Shown: positions 29,040 through 40,840, counted from the first letter of the stretch. The stretch is DNA of 64,000 nucleotides from Mycolicibacterium novocastrense (GCF_001570485.1 NZ_BCTA01000002.1:1-64000), one strand, 5' to 3'. Notes: generated from the sequence alone by a model not told the origin. Numbers and translations are program-made.

Positions 29040-29884
29040 CACCCGCTCGAAAGGTCGCGCTCGACGGCGGGCCCTACGGGATCGCGGCGGGTCCGGACGC
29101 GGCGCTCTGGGTGACCCTCGTGCACGACGGCGCGATCGCGCGGGTGACCGACAGCGGTGAGGTTGCGGTTCATCCCGTGGCACCGGACTGTCGGCCCTCG
29201 ATCATCACCGTCGGACCCGATGGGGCGTTGTGGTTCACCCGCAACGGCGACGACCACATCGGCCGCATCACCACCGCCGGCGAAGTGAGCGCATTCGAAC
29301 TGCCTGCCGGAAGCGCTCCGTACGGCATCACGGCCGGCCCCGATGGGGCGCTGTGGTTCACGGCCATGGGCTCCGGCGTGGTCGCCCGGATGTCGGTGGA
29401 CGGTGAAGTGACGGAGACCCATCCGGTAGGCGGTGCGCCCTCGATGATCGTCACCGGCCCCGACGGCGCGCTGTGGTTCACGCTGAATCAGGCGAGCGCC
29501 GTGGGCCGTCTTACGCTGGCCGGCGACCTGACCGTTCGCGAAACACCCACCGCCGCTTCGGGTCCCGTCGGTATCACCGCAACCCACGACGATGCGCTGT
29601 GGTTCACCGAGATCCTCGCCGAACGTCTCGGCCGGATACCGATCGACGACGCCATCCAGGAGATCGAACTGCCCGGCAAGCCGCACGCGGTGATCGCCGA
29701 TCCCAGCGACGGCGTCTGGGTGACGCTGTGGGGTTCGAGCCAGCTTGCCCGCGTCAGCGGTGACGGTGACATCGTGACGATCGACCTCCCGCCGGGTAGT
29801 GAACCGCATGGCCTCGCGGTCGACGCCGAAGGCGCCGTCTGGGTCGCCCTGGAATCGGGCCACGTCCTGCGAATGCCCACCTGA
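29036..29884 (+). CDS. Seven-bladed propeller protein of the virginiamycin B lyase (Vgb) family
   Basis: A 282-residue protein built from about seven repeats of ~42 residues, each with a GPDGALWFT-type motif followed by an IGRIT-type strand. Full Vgb enzymes linearise streptogramin B. Many actinobacteria, however, carry family members with no proven resistance role, so the name should not be read as antibiotic resistance. The GTG overlaps the glgP stop codon (GTGA), so translation is coupled to glycogen phosphorylase, which hints at a sugar- or envelope-related job. No signal peptide is visible. Confidence 0.85.
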   Translation: MTPARKVALDGGPYGIAAGPDAALWVTLVHDGAIARVTDSGEVAVHPVAPDCRPSIITVGPDGALWFTRNGDDHIGRITTAGEVSAFELPAGSAPYGITAGPDGALWFTAMGSGVVARMSVDGEVTETHPVGGAPSMIVTGPDGALWFTLNQASAVGRLTLAGDLTVRETPTAASGPVGITATHDDALWFTEILAERLGRIPIDDAIQEIELPGKPHAVIADPSDGVWVTLWGSSQLARVSGDGDIVTIDLPPGSEPHGLAVDAEGAVWVALESGHVLRMPT

Positions 29885-29977
29885 GCGGGGCAATCGCAAC
29901 GATTCTGGGAGCATCCGCACGCGGCACACGGCGGGCGCGGTAGGTTCCGAAGCGTTGCTAACGACGGAGGGTGGCCA

Positions 29978-30726
29978 GTGACGATTGGGATTGTGCTGCA
30001 GCGAGGCATCACCGTGATCGCGGTCGCGGGGGTACTCGGCAGCTTGGGCGCCGCATCCGCGTCGGCCGATCCGGAGGCCGACCCGGTCGTGGCCGAGGTG
30101 CCCGCCGAAGGGGCGCCTCCACCTCCTCCGCCGCCTCCGGACGGCGCCGTCGAATCCACCCCGCCCGCGGTGACCGAGACCCCCGATGGTTGGCGTCTGG
30201 AGATGGGCGCCGAGAAGGAGACCCAAGCGCCGACACCCCCGCTGACGACTGCACTGTCGTCGCGTGAATACGTCGTCGGCGGCACCTACAAGGGACGGCT
30301 GATCGGCCCGGGCGATGGTGAAGCGCCGGAGGGCAGCCTCGAAGTCGGTTACGAGATCGGCTGCGGCATCGACATGAGTACCTCGAACGGCGTCTCCCTG
30401 ACCGGCACGGCGGGCATGAACCCGTCCATCGGACTCCTGGGGCTCACCGTCGTCGGTGGTGGAGAGGATTTCGGAATCCTGCCGAGCTCGGCGGCAATGT
30501 CGGCGGCGGTATCACCGTCGGCCTCAAACCGGGCCTGGTCAACGTGGTCCCGGTGACGAAGAAGAAGTTCACCGGCGCGGAGCCGTGGGTGATGGTGAGC
30601 AACTTCCGGGTCAAGATCGACGGCTGCGTCGGTGAGTCCTTCATCCGCTCGTATGCCTACCTCAGCCACACGACGGACCAGTCGGAGGCGATCGTCGCCT
30701 GGTACGGCGTGACCAAGAAGATCTGA
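29978..30726 (+). pseudogene. MspA-family porin-like protein, frameshifted
   Basis: The first frame (29978 onwards, GTG behind GGAGGG) encodes a signal peptide ending in ASASA, a proline-rich stretch with eight prolines in a row, and MspA-family segments (REYVVGGTYKG, GSLEVGYEIGCGIDM, TGTAGMNPSIGLLG). Homology leaves this frame after FGILP and continues in the frame starting at ~30481 (ELGGNVGGGITVGLKPGLV, VPVTKKKFTGA, FRVKIDGCVGESFIRSYA), ending at TGA 30726. One missing base around 30480-30483 (CCGAG where CCCGAG is expected) would explain it. Intact, it would be an outer-membrane beta-barrel or related secreted protein of ~248 residues. Confidence 0.82.
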
Positions 30727-30733
30727 GCCGCGT

Positions 30734-32173
30734 TCAGTCGAAGCGTCTGAAGCAGCGTTCGGTGTCGCCGAGGACGCCGACGCGGAACGCGTCGATGCGC
30801 GAGAAGCCGGAAGGCACCGATTCGCCGTTGACGTCGCTGGCCACCAGGCCGTTCATCAGGATGCCCGACACGGCTTCGTCGACGTCGCCCGCCGTCAGCG
30901 CCACGGTGTTGCCGTCGGGGGTGGTCACGCTTTTGGAGAGCTTGGTGGTCGCCACTCCGGTCAGGCAGGCGGTGCGCAGCGCGGCCTCGGCGTTGTCGAG
31001 CGCGACGCGGCCGTGCTCGTTCTGGATCGCCTGCATGTACCGCGACACCAGCACCGAATAGGCGGTGTTGTCACCGGTGGCCAGGCTGACCGGGTCCTCG
31101 ATGTCGGGCTGAGCGCCCATCACCGCCAGCTCATCGAGGTCGACGGCGATCGTGTTGGTCGCCGGGCAGTAGGACACCGGCGGACTCGGCCGCGCGTTCG
31201 TGCACTGCGGGGGGTCGAAGCTCAGCTGTGGCGGGTTGGCAGGTGTGAAGAGGATGTTCATCGCGTCCATGACGGCACGCACCGACTCTTCGGAGACGGG
31301 CCATTCACCTGTCTCGTCCTCTTCCAGGAGCACCGGCAGATCGCCCCGGCGTTGGCCGATCTCGCGTAGGTCGATGGCCGCGCAGGCCGACGGGCCATCG
31401 GTGAAGCCGAACTGGAAGGCCGATAGGCGCTCGAACGCCGAACCGTGTTCGTCGACACCGACTTCCGGGTCGTCCTCGCTCAACAACGGATCCCGGAACG
31501 CGATGACGGACGCCAACACGTTGTTGAGTCCTTCGCCGGTCGACAGCGTGAATCGCGGCGAGTTGTCTTCCGCGACCCAGCGCATGTAGGCGCCCGCGAG
31601 GCAGTCGGCCTGCTGTTCGGATACCAGCGTCGGGGTTTCGTCGTCGACCAGGCCGGCCTGCCTCTGCACGGCGTGACCGTATTCGTGGGCGAGCACCATC
31701 GTCACACCCATGTCTCCGAACTCCTGGCGAAGGCTGGGCAGAAGCTCGCCGCGATCCCATCCGATGGTGTTGTCGGTGGTGCAGTAGCCGGCGTTGACCA
31801 GTCCGTAGGTGTCGGTGTCACAGAACCCGGTGCTGTCGAATCCGTTGGCGTCCCAGGAATAGACGCGGTCGACCGGCTCGAACCGGCCGTCGAAGGCGGT
31901 GCCGTAGGCGCCTTCCCAGAACTCCTCGATGTCGCTGATCGCCTGGCGGGCCAGTTCGTCGGAGTCGCTCCCGTCGGTGCCCACCACCGCTCGGGCCGGA
32001 CCGCGCGCGTCCGGTCGCAGACCGGTGGGTCCGTCGGTCGCCGGCATGCCCGCGACACGGAACGGATCGTTGAACACCGACACGGGTTCGCCTCGCAGCG
32101 TGGTGGTGCATCCGGTGACGACGAGCACCGCCGACAACGCGGTCACGGCGCCGACCAGGTGTCGCCGAGTCAT
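30734..32173 (-). CDS. Lipoprotein with neutral zinc metallopeptidase domain
   Basis: A 479-residue exported lipoprotein. The signal peptide ends in a lipobox (VVTGC, cysteine 22). The peptidase core has the HExxH motif HEYGH (163-167) with a downstream glutamate in SEQQADCLAG (~186-190), as in the YpfJ-type predicted neutral zinc metallopeptidases. Several cysteines in the C-terminal third could form disulfides. It probably acts in the cell envelope; the substrate is unknown. It is convergent with the porin-like pseudogene, 8 bp away, and lies downstream of dinG on the same strand. Confidence 0.88.
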   Translation of the reverse strand: MTRRHLVGAVTALSAVLVVTGCTTTLRGEPVSVFNDPFRVAGMPATDGPTGLRPDARGPARAVVGTDGSDSDELARQAISDIEEFWEGAYGTAFDGRFEPVDRVYSWDANGFDSTGFCDTDTYGLVNAGYCTTDNTIGWDRGELLPSLRQEFGDMGVTMVLAHEYGHAVQRQAGLVDDETPTLVSEQQADCLAGAYMRWVAEDNSPRFTLSTGEGLNNVLASVIAFRDPLLSEDDPEVGVDEHGSAFERLSAFQFGFTDGPSACAAIDLREIGQRRGDLPVLLEEDETGEWPVSEESVRAVMDAMNILFTPANPPQLSFDPPQCTNARPSPPVSYCPATNTIAVDLDELAVMGAQPDIEDPVSLATGDNTAYSVLVSRYMQAIQNEHGRVALDNAEAALRTACLTGVATTKLSKSVTTPDGNTVALTAGDVDEAVSGILMNGLVASDVNGESVPSGFSRIDAFRVGVLGDTERCFRRFD

Positions 32174-32240
32174 GGACGCCGCCTTTCGCGTCGAGGCGGC
32201 CGCAGGGCGCGCACTGAACCGTTGTCAGAATAGAAAACAA

Positions 32241-34223
32241 TCACCGTGCGCGGAGACGTTCGAGCGCCTGGCGCACGCGCTCGGAGTCGGTGGTCGCCCA
32301 GAACGGCGGCAGGGACGCTCGCAGGAATCCGCCGTAGCGGGCGGTGGCCATTCGCGAGTCCAGCACGGCGACCACGCCGCGGTCGTCGACGGTGCGCAGC
32401 AGCCGACCCGCCCCCTGGGCCAACAGCAGTGCCGCGTGGCTGGCGGCAACGGCCATGAAACCGTTCCCGCCTCGGGCGGCCACCGCCCGTTGCCGGGCCG
32501 TCAGTAACGGATCGTCGGGACGCGGGAACGGAATCCGGTCGATGAGCACCAGTGACAATGACGGGCCGGGCACGTCGACGCCCTGCCACAGCGACAGCGT
32601 GCCGAACAGCGACGTCTCGGCATCGTCGGCGAACCGCTTCACCAACGCCGACGTGGTGTCCTCGCCCTGGCACAGCACCGGGGTGTGCAGTCGTTCCCGC
32701 ATGATTTCGGCGGCCGCCTTGGCCGCACGCATCGAGGAGAACAGCCCGAGCGTTCGGCCGCCCGCCGCGGTGATCAGCGCGGCGATCTCGTCGAGTTGTT
32801 CCGCGGATCCTGTGCCGTCACGTCCCGGCGGCGGCAGATGCGCTGCGACATACAGGATGCCGGACTTCGCGTGCTCGAAGGGGGATCCGACGTCGATACC
32901 CTTCCACTCAGTCTCCCCGCCTGTCAGCCCCCACGCCGAAGCCATCGCGTCGAACGTGCCGCCGATCGTCAGCGTCGCCGACGTCAGAACGGTTGTGGTG
33001 TGCTCAAAAAGCCTGGTGCGCAACAGACCCGACACCGAAAGCGGAGCGACGCGCAGTATCGTCCGCACCGATCCGCGCGTGTCCTCGCGTTCGATCCACA
33101 CCACGTCCGTGCGGTCGGGGATGGCAGGCAGGAAGGAGTCGAGGACTCGCGAGGCGGTGTCACCGATATCGGTCAACGCGGTGACGGCTTCGGTGCGCGC
33201 GGATGCGGCCGCCGGGTCGCTGGGTGCGGTGTCGATCGCCGACCGGGCCCGGAACGCGGCGTCGCGCACCGCGGTGAGGTAGGTCGCCAATTCGTCGTCG
33301 AGGACGTCGATGCGACCCGGTTCCGTGTCGTGGATGGCCGACGACAGCGTCGCCGTCGCGGCTTCCAGCCGTTGCGCCAGTTCCTGGTCGACCAGCCGAG
33401 CGGCCCTGCGGTGGGCGATGCCGAGCGATGTCGCGGACAGCTCGCCGGTGGCCACCGAGGTCACGCGGTCGACCAACTCGTGCGCCTCGTCCACGACGAG
33501 CAGGTGGTGTTCGGGGAGTACGGCGGCGTCGGAGATCGCGTCGATGGCCAGCAGCGCATGGTTGGTGACGACGACATCTGCACTGCCGGCGCGACTTCTG
33601 GCCTTCTCGGCGAAACAGTCGGTGCCGAACGGGCATCGGGCCACCCCGATGCATTCGCGCGCCGACACGCTGACCTGTGACCAGGACCGGTCCGGGACGC
33701 CCGGGGTCAGCTCGTCACGGTCGCCGGTGTCGGTGTCCGACGACCACGCGATGAGCCGCTTCACGTCTCGACCCAGGGCACTGGTCGCAACCGGTTCGAA
33801 CAGATCTTGCTGGGAGCGGTCGTCGGGTTCGGTCGCTGCACCGTTGTGAATCTTGTTCAGGCACAGGTAATTTCCCCGGCCTTTCAACAGGGCGAACTCG
33901 GGTGCGCGCGGTAGCGTGTCGGCCAGTGATTCCGCCAGCCGCGGAAGGTCGCGGTCGACGAGTTGGCGCTGCAGCGCGATGGTCGCCGTCGACACCACGA
34001 CGGGTTCGTCGGCGTCGACGGCACGTGCGAGTGCCGGCACGAGGTAAGCCAGCGACTTGCCGGTGCCCGTCCCGGCTTGGACGGCGAGGTGCTCACCGGT
34101 GTCGAAGGCATGGGTGACGGCCTTGGCCATTTCAACCTGGCCCGCGCGTTCGCGGCCGCCGAGGGCAGCCACGGCGGTGGCCAGCAGCTGGGTGATGTCC
34201 GGCGTGTCCGACGTGGTGACCAC
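32241..34223 (-). CDS. dinG: DinG-family ATP-dependent DNA helicase
   Basis: A 660-residue superfamily 2 helicase of the XPD/DinG group. Walker A is AGTGTGKSLAYL near residue 53, the Walker B/DEAH box is VVDEAHELVDR, and cysteines between them (YLCLNK, ECIGVARCPFGTDCF) form the expected iron-sulfur cluster site. C-terminal helicase motifs include LWQGVDVPG and QGAGRLLRT. It unwinds 5'-tailed DNA, including R-loop or G-quadruplex substrates in relatives. GTG at 34223 directly follows the pncB stop codon (TAGGTG), giving tight coupling, as for Rv1329c and Rv1330c. Confidence 0.95.
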   Translation of the reverse strand: MVTTSDTPDITQLLATAVAALGGRERAGQVEMAKAVTHAFDTGEHLAVQAGTGTGKSLAYLVPALARAVDADEPVVVSTATIALQRQLVDRDLPRLAESLADTLPRAPEFALLKGRGNYLCLNKIHNGAATEPDDRSQQDLFEPVATSALGRDVKRLIAWSSDTDTGDRDELTPGVPDRSWSQVSVSARECIGVARCPFGTDCFAEKARSRAGSADVVVTNHALLAIDAISDAAVLPEHHLLVVDEAHELVDRVTSVATGELSATSLGIAHRRAARLVDQELAQRLEAATATLSSAIHDTEPGRIDVLDDELATYLTAVRDAAFRARSAIDTAPSDPAAASARTEAVTALTDIGDTASRVLDSFLPAIPDRTDVVWIEREDTRGSVRTILRVAPLSVSGLLRTRLFEHTTTVLTSATLTIGGTFDAMASAWGLTGGETEWKGIDVGSPFEHAKSGILYVAAHLPPPGRDGTGSAEQLDEIAALITAAGGRTLGLFSSMRAAKAAAEIMRERLHTPVLCQGEDTTSALVKRFADDAETSLFGTLSLWQGVDVPGPSLSLVLIDRIPFPRPDDPLLTARQRAVAARGGNGFMAVAASHAALLLAQGAGRLLRTVDDRGVVAVLDSRMATARYGGFLRASLPPFWATTDSERVRQALERLRAR

Positions 34224-35540
34224 CTACGCGCCGGGAGGAATCAGCCGCGTCGGCACGGCGGGTTCGCCGCGGGACAGTTTCAACCCGTCCCACGGAAGGC
34301 TCGTCAGGCCGTCCCTGACCCGGGCGCGGGCCGCATCGAGGCCCAGATCGGCGACCGGTTCGCCCTGCTGTACCAGTGGAACGGTCAGAACCCGCGCGGT
34401 GAAGCCGGTGGGATCAGTGGGCGGGCGCTCGAAGGGGAAGACGACCTCTTCGACGATCGTGCCGGTCGTCTTGGCCACCCGCATCGCCTGCTTACGTCCG
34501 CCGTGGGATTGCTTGTGGCTGCTGCGTTTCTCCACCGGGAGCCCGTCCACTTCGGTCAGCTTGTAGACCATCCCGGCGGTCGGGGCACCGGAACCGGTGA
34601 CCAGGGACGTGCCGACGCCGTAGGTGTCGACCGGTTCGGCGCGCAGCGCGGCGATCGCGAACTCGTCGAGATCGCCGGAGACGACGATCTTCGTGCCGGT
34701 GGCGCCGAGGTCGTCGAGTTGAGCGCGCACTTGGCGCGCGAGCACCCCGAGGTCTCCGGAATCGATGCGCACCGCACCGAGTTCCGGACCGGCGACCTCC
34801 ACGGCCGTCGCCACGCCCGCGGTGATGTCGTAGGTGTCCACCAGCAGCGTGGTGCTCACCCCGAGCACCTCGACCTGCGCCCGGAACGCCGCGCGCTCGT
34901 CGGGGCCGTCGTGGGTGGTGTGGAGCAGGGTGAACGCGTGCGCGCTGGTGCCCAGCGCCGGAACCCCGTAGTCGCGCTGCGCCGCCAGATTGGACGACCC
35001 GGAGAAGCCGGCCAGGTAAGCGGCACGAGCGGCGGCGACTGCGGCGTGCTCGTGGGTGCGTCGCGAGCCCATCTCGATCAGGGGTCGCCCTTCGGCCGCG
35101 CTGACCATGCGGGCGGCCGCGGATGCGATCGCGGTGTCGTGGTTGAAGATCGACAACGCCAGGGTTTCGAGTACTACACATTCGCCGAACGTGCCGTGCA
35201 CCGAGAGCACCGGTGAACCCGGGAAGTAGAGCTCGCCCTCGGGGTATCCGTCGACATCGCCTGCGAACCGGTAGTCGGCGAGGTACGCGAGCGTTTCGGC
35301 GTCGAGGAAATCCGCGAGCGACGACAGCGCCTCGTCGTCGAATTCGAACTGCGCCAAAGCATCCACAAACCGTGCGGTGCCGGCCACCACCCCATAGCGG
35401 CGTCCTTCGGGCAGTCGGCGCGCGAAGATCTCGAACGTGGTGCGTCGGTGCGCGGTGCCGTCGCGCAGCGCGGCCGCGAGCATCGTCAGCTCATACTTGT
35501 CGGTGAGCAGGGCCGGGGATGCGGCGGTCACAGGTGTCAC
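34224..35540 (-). CDS. pncB: Nicotinate phosphoribosyltransferase
   Basis: A 438-residue enzyme that makes nicotinate mononucleotide from nicotinate and PRPP in NAD salvage. It matches the bacterial PncB class ([11 protein letters not shown] at the start, [44 protein letters not shown]). Corresponds to M. tuberculosis pncB1 (Rv1330c). It is divergent from clpS with a 46-bp gap and forms a two-gene unit with dinG. Confidence 0.96.
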   Translation of the reverse strand: MTPVTAASPALLTDKYELTMLAAALRDGTAHRRTTFEIFARRLPEGRRYGVVAGTARFVDALAQFEFDDEALSSLADFLDAETLAYLADYRFAGDVDGYPEGELYFPGSPVLSVHGTFGECVVLETLALSIFNHDTAIASAAARMVSAAEGRPLIEMGSRRTHEHAAVAAARAAYLAGFSGSSNLAAQRDYGVPALGTSAHAFTLLHTTHDGPDERAAFRAQVEVLGVSTTLLVDTYDITAGVATAVEVAGPELGAVRIDSGDLGVLARQVRAQLDDLGATGTKIVVSGDLDEFAIAALRAEPVDTYGVGTSLVTGSGAPTAGMVYKLTEVDGLPVEKRSSHKQSHGGRKQAMRVAKTTGTIVEEVVFPFERPPTDPTGFTARVLTVPLVQQGEPVADLGLDAARARVRDGLTSLPWDGLKLSRGEPAVPTRLIPPGA

Positions 35541-35586
35541 CGTAGTAGCTCGAAGTGCCGGTTATGCGTTGGCTATCCTGAACGAC

Positions 35587-35901
35587 ATGGTTACGCCGGC
35601 GAAGGCTCGACCGGGGACTCGCGAAGAGCGGGGCGCCAAGTCCGTCGCGACGGAAGACGCCGCCGTCGACACACCCTGGGTGACCATCGTGTGGGACGAC
35701 CCGGTGAACCTGATGACCTATGTGACCTACGTCTTCCAGAAGCTGTTCGGCTACCCCGAGGCGCACGCGACCAAATTGATGCTCCAGGTGCACAACGAGG
35801 GCAAGGCGGTGGTGTCGGCGGGCAGCCGCGAGGCGATGGAGATCGACGTGACCAAGCTCCACGCCGCCGGGCTGTGGGCCACCATGCAGCAGGACCGCTG
35901 A
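35587..35901 (+). CDS. clpS: ATP-dependent Clp protease adaptor ClpS
   Basis: A 104-residue adaptor that delivers N-degron substrates to ClpC or ClpA. The core ([20 protein letters not shown], then [16 protein letters not shown]) keeps the DDP turn and the alpha/beta fold that binds N-terminal hydrophobic residues. The first ~30 residues are a flexible tail. ATG at 35587. It is followed after 7 bp by the DUF2017 gene, a partnership conserved across actinobacteria. Confidence 0.97.
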   Translation: MVTPAKARPGTREERGAKSVATEDAAVDTPWVTIVWDDPVNLMTYVTYVFQKLFGYPEAHATKLMLQVHNEGKAVVSAGSREAMEIDVTKLHAAGLWATMQQDR

Positions 35902-35908
35902 CAGACAC

Positions 35909-36493
35909 GTGCGTAAGTGGAAGCGGGTGGAGACTGCCGATGGAGCGCGCTTCCGGTCGGCCATTGCACCGCACGAGGCCGCCCTGTTGCGAAGCCTGGC
36001 CACCTCGGTGGTTGGCATATTGGAGGAGCGCGAATCATCTGCGCCCGCAGATGAACTCGAAGCGATCACCGGGATGCGGACCGGCAATTCGACGCCACCT
36101 GAAGACGACACGATGAAACGCCTGCTGCCGGACTTCTACCGGCCGCAGACAGAGCACCCCGCCGGCTCCAGCGCCACCGAGAGCCTCAACAGCGCGCTGC
36201 GCGGCCTGCATGAGCCCGACATCATCGATGCGAAACGTGAAGCGGCGCAGACACTTCTGGACACCATGCCGGCGCAGGGCGGCAAGTTCGAGCTGAGCGA
36301 GGACGATGCGCACGCCTGGGCCGCCGCCGTCAACGACATGCGCTTGGCGCTGGGCACCATGCTCGCGATCTCACCGGACGGGCCCGACGAACTGCCGCCC
36401 GACCATCCGATGGCCGGACACCTCGACGTCTACCAGTGGTTGACCGTGCTGCAGGAGTACCTGGTGCTGGGGCTGATGGGTAAGTCGAGATGA
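35909..36493 (+). CDS. DUF2017 conserved protein (Rv1332-like)
   Basis: A 194-residue, probably helical cytoplasmic protein of the DUF2017 family, with a WKRVETADGARFRSAI start and the C-terminal YQWLTVLQEYLVLGLMG segment. The function is not established. It is regularly encoded between clpS and the P1 peptidase and overlaps the latter by 4 bp (ATGA), so a role around proteolysis is plausible. Confidence 0.88.
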   Translation: MRKWKRVETADGARFRSAIAPHEAALLRSLATSVVGILEERESSAPADELEAITGMRTGNSTPPEDDTMKRLLPDFYRPQTEHPAGSSATESLNSALRGLHEPDIIDAKREAAQTLLDTMPAQGGKFELSEDDAHAWAAAVNDMRLALGTMLAISPDGPDELPPDHPMAGHLDVYQWLTVLQEYLVLGLMGKSR

Positions 36494-37509
36494 GTTCGAT
36501 CACCGATGTGGCCGGTATCCGGGTGGGACAACACCATCGGCTGGATGCGGACGTGACGTTGGGATCGGGCTGGGCCAGCGGCACCACGGTCGTGTTGACG
36601 CCGCCGGGAACCGTGGGCGGTGTCGACGGCAGGGGCGGGGCCCCCGGGACACGGGAGACCGACCTGCTGGACCCGATCAATTCCGTTCAGCACGTCGACG
36701 CCGTGGTCTTGAGCGGCGGCAGCGCCTACGGGCTGGCAACCGCCGATGGGGTGATGCGGTACCTCGAGGAGCAGGGCCGCGGCGTCGCGCTGGACGGCGG
36801 CGTGGTGCCGATCGTGCCCGCCGCGGTGGTGTTCGACCTTCCGGTCGGCGGTTGGCAGTGCAGGCCGACCGCCGAGTTCGGCTACGCCGCGGCTGCAGCC
36901 GCGGGGACCGAGGTGGCGATCGGCACCGTGGGAGCGGGCACGGGAGCGCGCGCCGGGGTGCTCAAGGGCGGGGTCGGCACGGCGTCGATGCAACTGGACT
37001 GCGGCGTCACGGTGGGCGCCCTGGTGATCGTGAACTCCGCGGGCGAGGTGTTCGACACGGCGACCGGTCTGCCCTGGCTGGCGTACCAGATCGAGGAGTT
37101 CGGGTTGATCCCGCCGCCGGCCGACCAGATCGCGGCCTACGCCGACCGTCATCGGGAATTCAGCCCGCTCAACACGACGATCGCGGTGGTGGCCACCGAT
37201 GCCGCGATGAGCCCCGCGGCCTGCCGCCGGGTGGCCGTCGCCGCACACGACGGGTTGGCGCGCACCATCCGGCCGTGCCACACGCCGCACGACGGCGACA
37301 CGGTGTTCGCTCTGGCCACCGGCGCCGTGGAGGTGCCGCTCGATCCCACCACGCCGGCGTCGATGACGCCCGAGATGCCGCTGATCACGCAGGTGGGCGC
37401 CGCTGCGGCGGACTGTCTGGCCCGCGCGGTGATGGTCGGGGTGCTGGCCGCCGAGTCGGTGGCCGGAATACCGGCGTACCGCGACATGTTGCCTGGAGCG
37501 TTCGAGTAA
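36490..37509 (+). CDS. P1-family (DmpA-like) peptidase
   Basis: A 339-residue N-terminal nucleophile hydrolase of peptidase family P1. Diagnostic features are the ITDVAGIRVGQHHR opening, the LSGGSAYGLATADGVMRYL motif, and the GCGAG-like autocleavage region near VGTASMQLDCGVTVGALV. Relatives self-cleave and act as aminopeptidases or beta-peptidases. M. tuberculosis Rv1333 is the counterpart. Coupled to DUF2017 by an ATGA overlap. Confidence 0.92.
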   Translation: MSSITDVAGIRVGQHHRLDADVTLGSGWASGTTVVLTPPGTVGGVDGRGGAPGTRETDLLDPINSVQHVDAVVLSGGSAYGLATADGVMRYLEEQGRGVALDGGVVPIVPAAVVFDLPVGGWQCRPTAEFGYAAAAAAGTEVAIGTVGAGTGARAGVLKGGVGTASMQLDCGVTVGALVIVNSAGEVFDTATGLPWLAYQIEEFGLIPPPADQIAAYADRHREFSPLNTTIAVVATDAAMSPAACRRVAVAAHDGLARTIRPCHTPHDGDTVFALATGAVEVPLDPTTPASMTPEMPLITQVGAAAADCLARAVMVGVLAAESVAGIPAYRDMLPGAFE

Positions 37510-37512
37510 CCG

Positions 37513-37569
37513 CGAAACTGCGTTCCAGCAGCCGTTTACTCGATTTTTCGCTGCTGGAATACAGTTTCG
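37513..37569. repeat. Near-perfect 57-bp inverted repeat upstream of mec
   Basis: CGAAACTG-cg-TTCCAGCAGC (37513-37532) is mirrored by GCTGCTGGAA-ta-CAGTTTCG (37550-37569): 18 perfect pairs, a 2-by-2 internal mismatch (cg against ta) and a 17-nt loop that includes TTTTT. It lies between the peptidase stop (37509) and the mec start (37590). It could be a terminator for the clpS unit, a 5' UTR structure, or a copy of a dispersed mycobacterial palindrome. Confidence 0.75.
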
Positions 37570-37589
37570 TGCAGAAAGGGGTAGCTGCT

Positions 37590-38009
37590 GTGTTGGTGAT
37601 CCGAGCGGATCTGGTCGACGCCATGGTCGCCCACGCCCGCGCCGACCATCCCGACGAGGCCTGCGGAGTGATCGCGGGACCCGAAGGCTCGGACCGGCCG
37701 GAGCGCTTCATCGCGATGACCAACGCCGAGCGGTCGCCGACGTTCTACCGGTTCGACTCGATGGAGCAGCTGCGGGTGTGGCGGGAAATGGACGACGCCG
37801 ACGAGGTCCCGGTCGTGATCTACCACTCCCACACCGCGACGGAGGCCTATCCCAGCCGCACCGACATCTCATTGGCCCAGGAACCCGACGCCCACTACGT
37901 GCTGGTGTCGACCCGCGACCCCGGGGAGCACGAACTGCGGAGCTACCGCATCGTCGACGGTGTCGTCACCGAGGAACCCGTCAAGATCGTCGAGCAGTAC
38001 CAGACTTAA
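37590..38009 (+). CDS. mec: CysO-cysteine peptidase Mec
   Basis: A 139-residue JAMM/MPN+ zinc peptidase. The signature is HSHTATEAYPSRTD, with the two histidines and the aspartate that bind zinc and a glutamate in the EACGVIAGP strand. It releases cysteine from the CysO-cysteine adduct made by CysM. GTG at 37590 follows AAAGGGG by 8 nt. A GTG at 37569 is possible but sits inside the inverted repeat. It heads the mec-cysO-cysM operon. Confidence 0.95.
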   Translation: MLVIRADLVDAMVAHARADHPDEACGVIAGPEGSDRPERFIAMTNAERSPTFYRFDSMEQLRVWREMDDADEVPVVIYHSHTATEAYPSRTDISLAQEPDAHYVLVSTRDPGEHELRSYRIVDGVVTEEPVKIVEQYQT

Positions 38010-38023
38010 AAGGAGCCCTTCGC

Positions 38024-39948
<1,925 letters not shown>

Positions 39949-39952
<4 letters not shown>

Positions 39953-40782
39953 CACCGGCGGTGTCCGCCGACGCACCCGTCGGCATCTTCGATTCGGGTG
40001 TCGGCGGGCTCACGGTCGCCCGCGCGATCATCGACCAGTTGCCCTCCGAGAACATCGTCTACGTCGGCGACACAGCCAATGGCCCGTACGGGCCGCTGAC
40101 CATCCCGGACGTTCGCGCACACGCCCTGGCGATCGGTGACGATCTCGTCTCGCGCGGCGTCAAGGCGCTCGTCATCGCCTGCAACACGGCGTCGTCGGCA
40201 TGCCTGCGCGACGCCCGCGAACGCTACGCGCCGGTGCCCGTGATCGAGGTGATCCTGCCCGCGGTGCGCCGCGCGGTCGCGACCACCCGCAACGGTCGCA
40301 TCGGTGTCATCGGCACCGCGGCCACGATCTCCTCGGGTGCGTACCAGGACGCGTTCGCGGCGGCCCGCGACACCGAGGTGTTCGGGGTGGCCTGCCCCCG
40401 GTTCGTCGACTTCGTCGAGCGCGGGGTGACCAGTGGGCGCCAGGTGCTCGGGCTCGCCGAGGGGTATCTCGAACCGCTTCAGCGCGCACAGGTGGACACG
40501 CTCGTGCTGGGCTGCACGCACTACCCGATGCTGTCGGGACTGATCCAGTTGGCGATGGGCGAGAACGTCACGTTGGTGTCGAGCGCCGAGGAGACCGCCA
40601 AGGACTTGCTGAGGGTGCTCACCGAACTCGATTTGCTGCGCCCGCACGACTCCCCGGCGCCGCAGCGGATCTTCGAGGCGACGGGCGACCCGGACGCCTT
40701 CACCGCCCTTGCCGCACGGTTTCTCGGGCCGACGCTCGACGGCGTTCGACCTGTTCAACGTCACGTCGGCGCGCCGAGATGA
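39949..40782 (+). CDS. murI: Glutamate racemase MurI
   Basis: A 277-residue cofactor-independent racemase providing D-glutamate for peptidoglycan. The two catalytic cysteines are in IACNTASSA and LGCTHYPM, and the [12 protein letters not shown] loop is at the N terminus. GTG at 39949 overlaps the rhomboid stop (GTGA). Confidence 0.97.
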
Positions 40783-40840
40783 TTTCGGTCGCTCAAACCG
40801 GCCATGTTTTCGTCAAGCGGGGACCGGGCATGGCAAGCTA

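Noticed and set aside
27093..29183. 696-residue minus-strand open frame over glgP
   Set aside because: Antisense shadow of glgP with histidine/arginine/valine-rich composition and no motif.
29036..29884. Antibiotic resistance gene (virginiamycin B lyase)
   Set aside because: Family membership only; many actinobacterial members have no resistance function and the context is glycogen metabolism.
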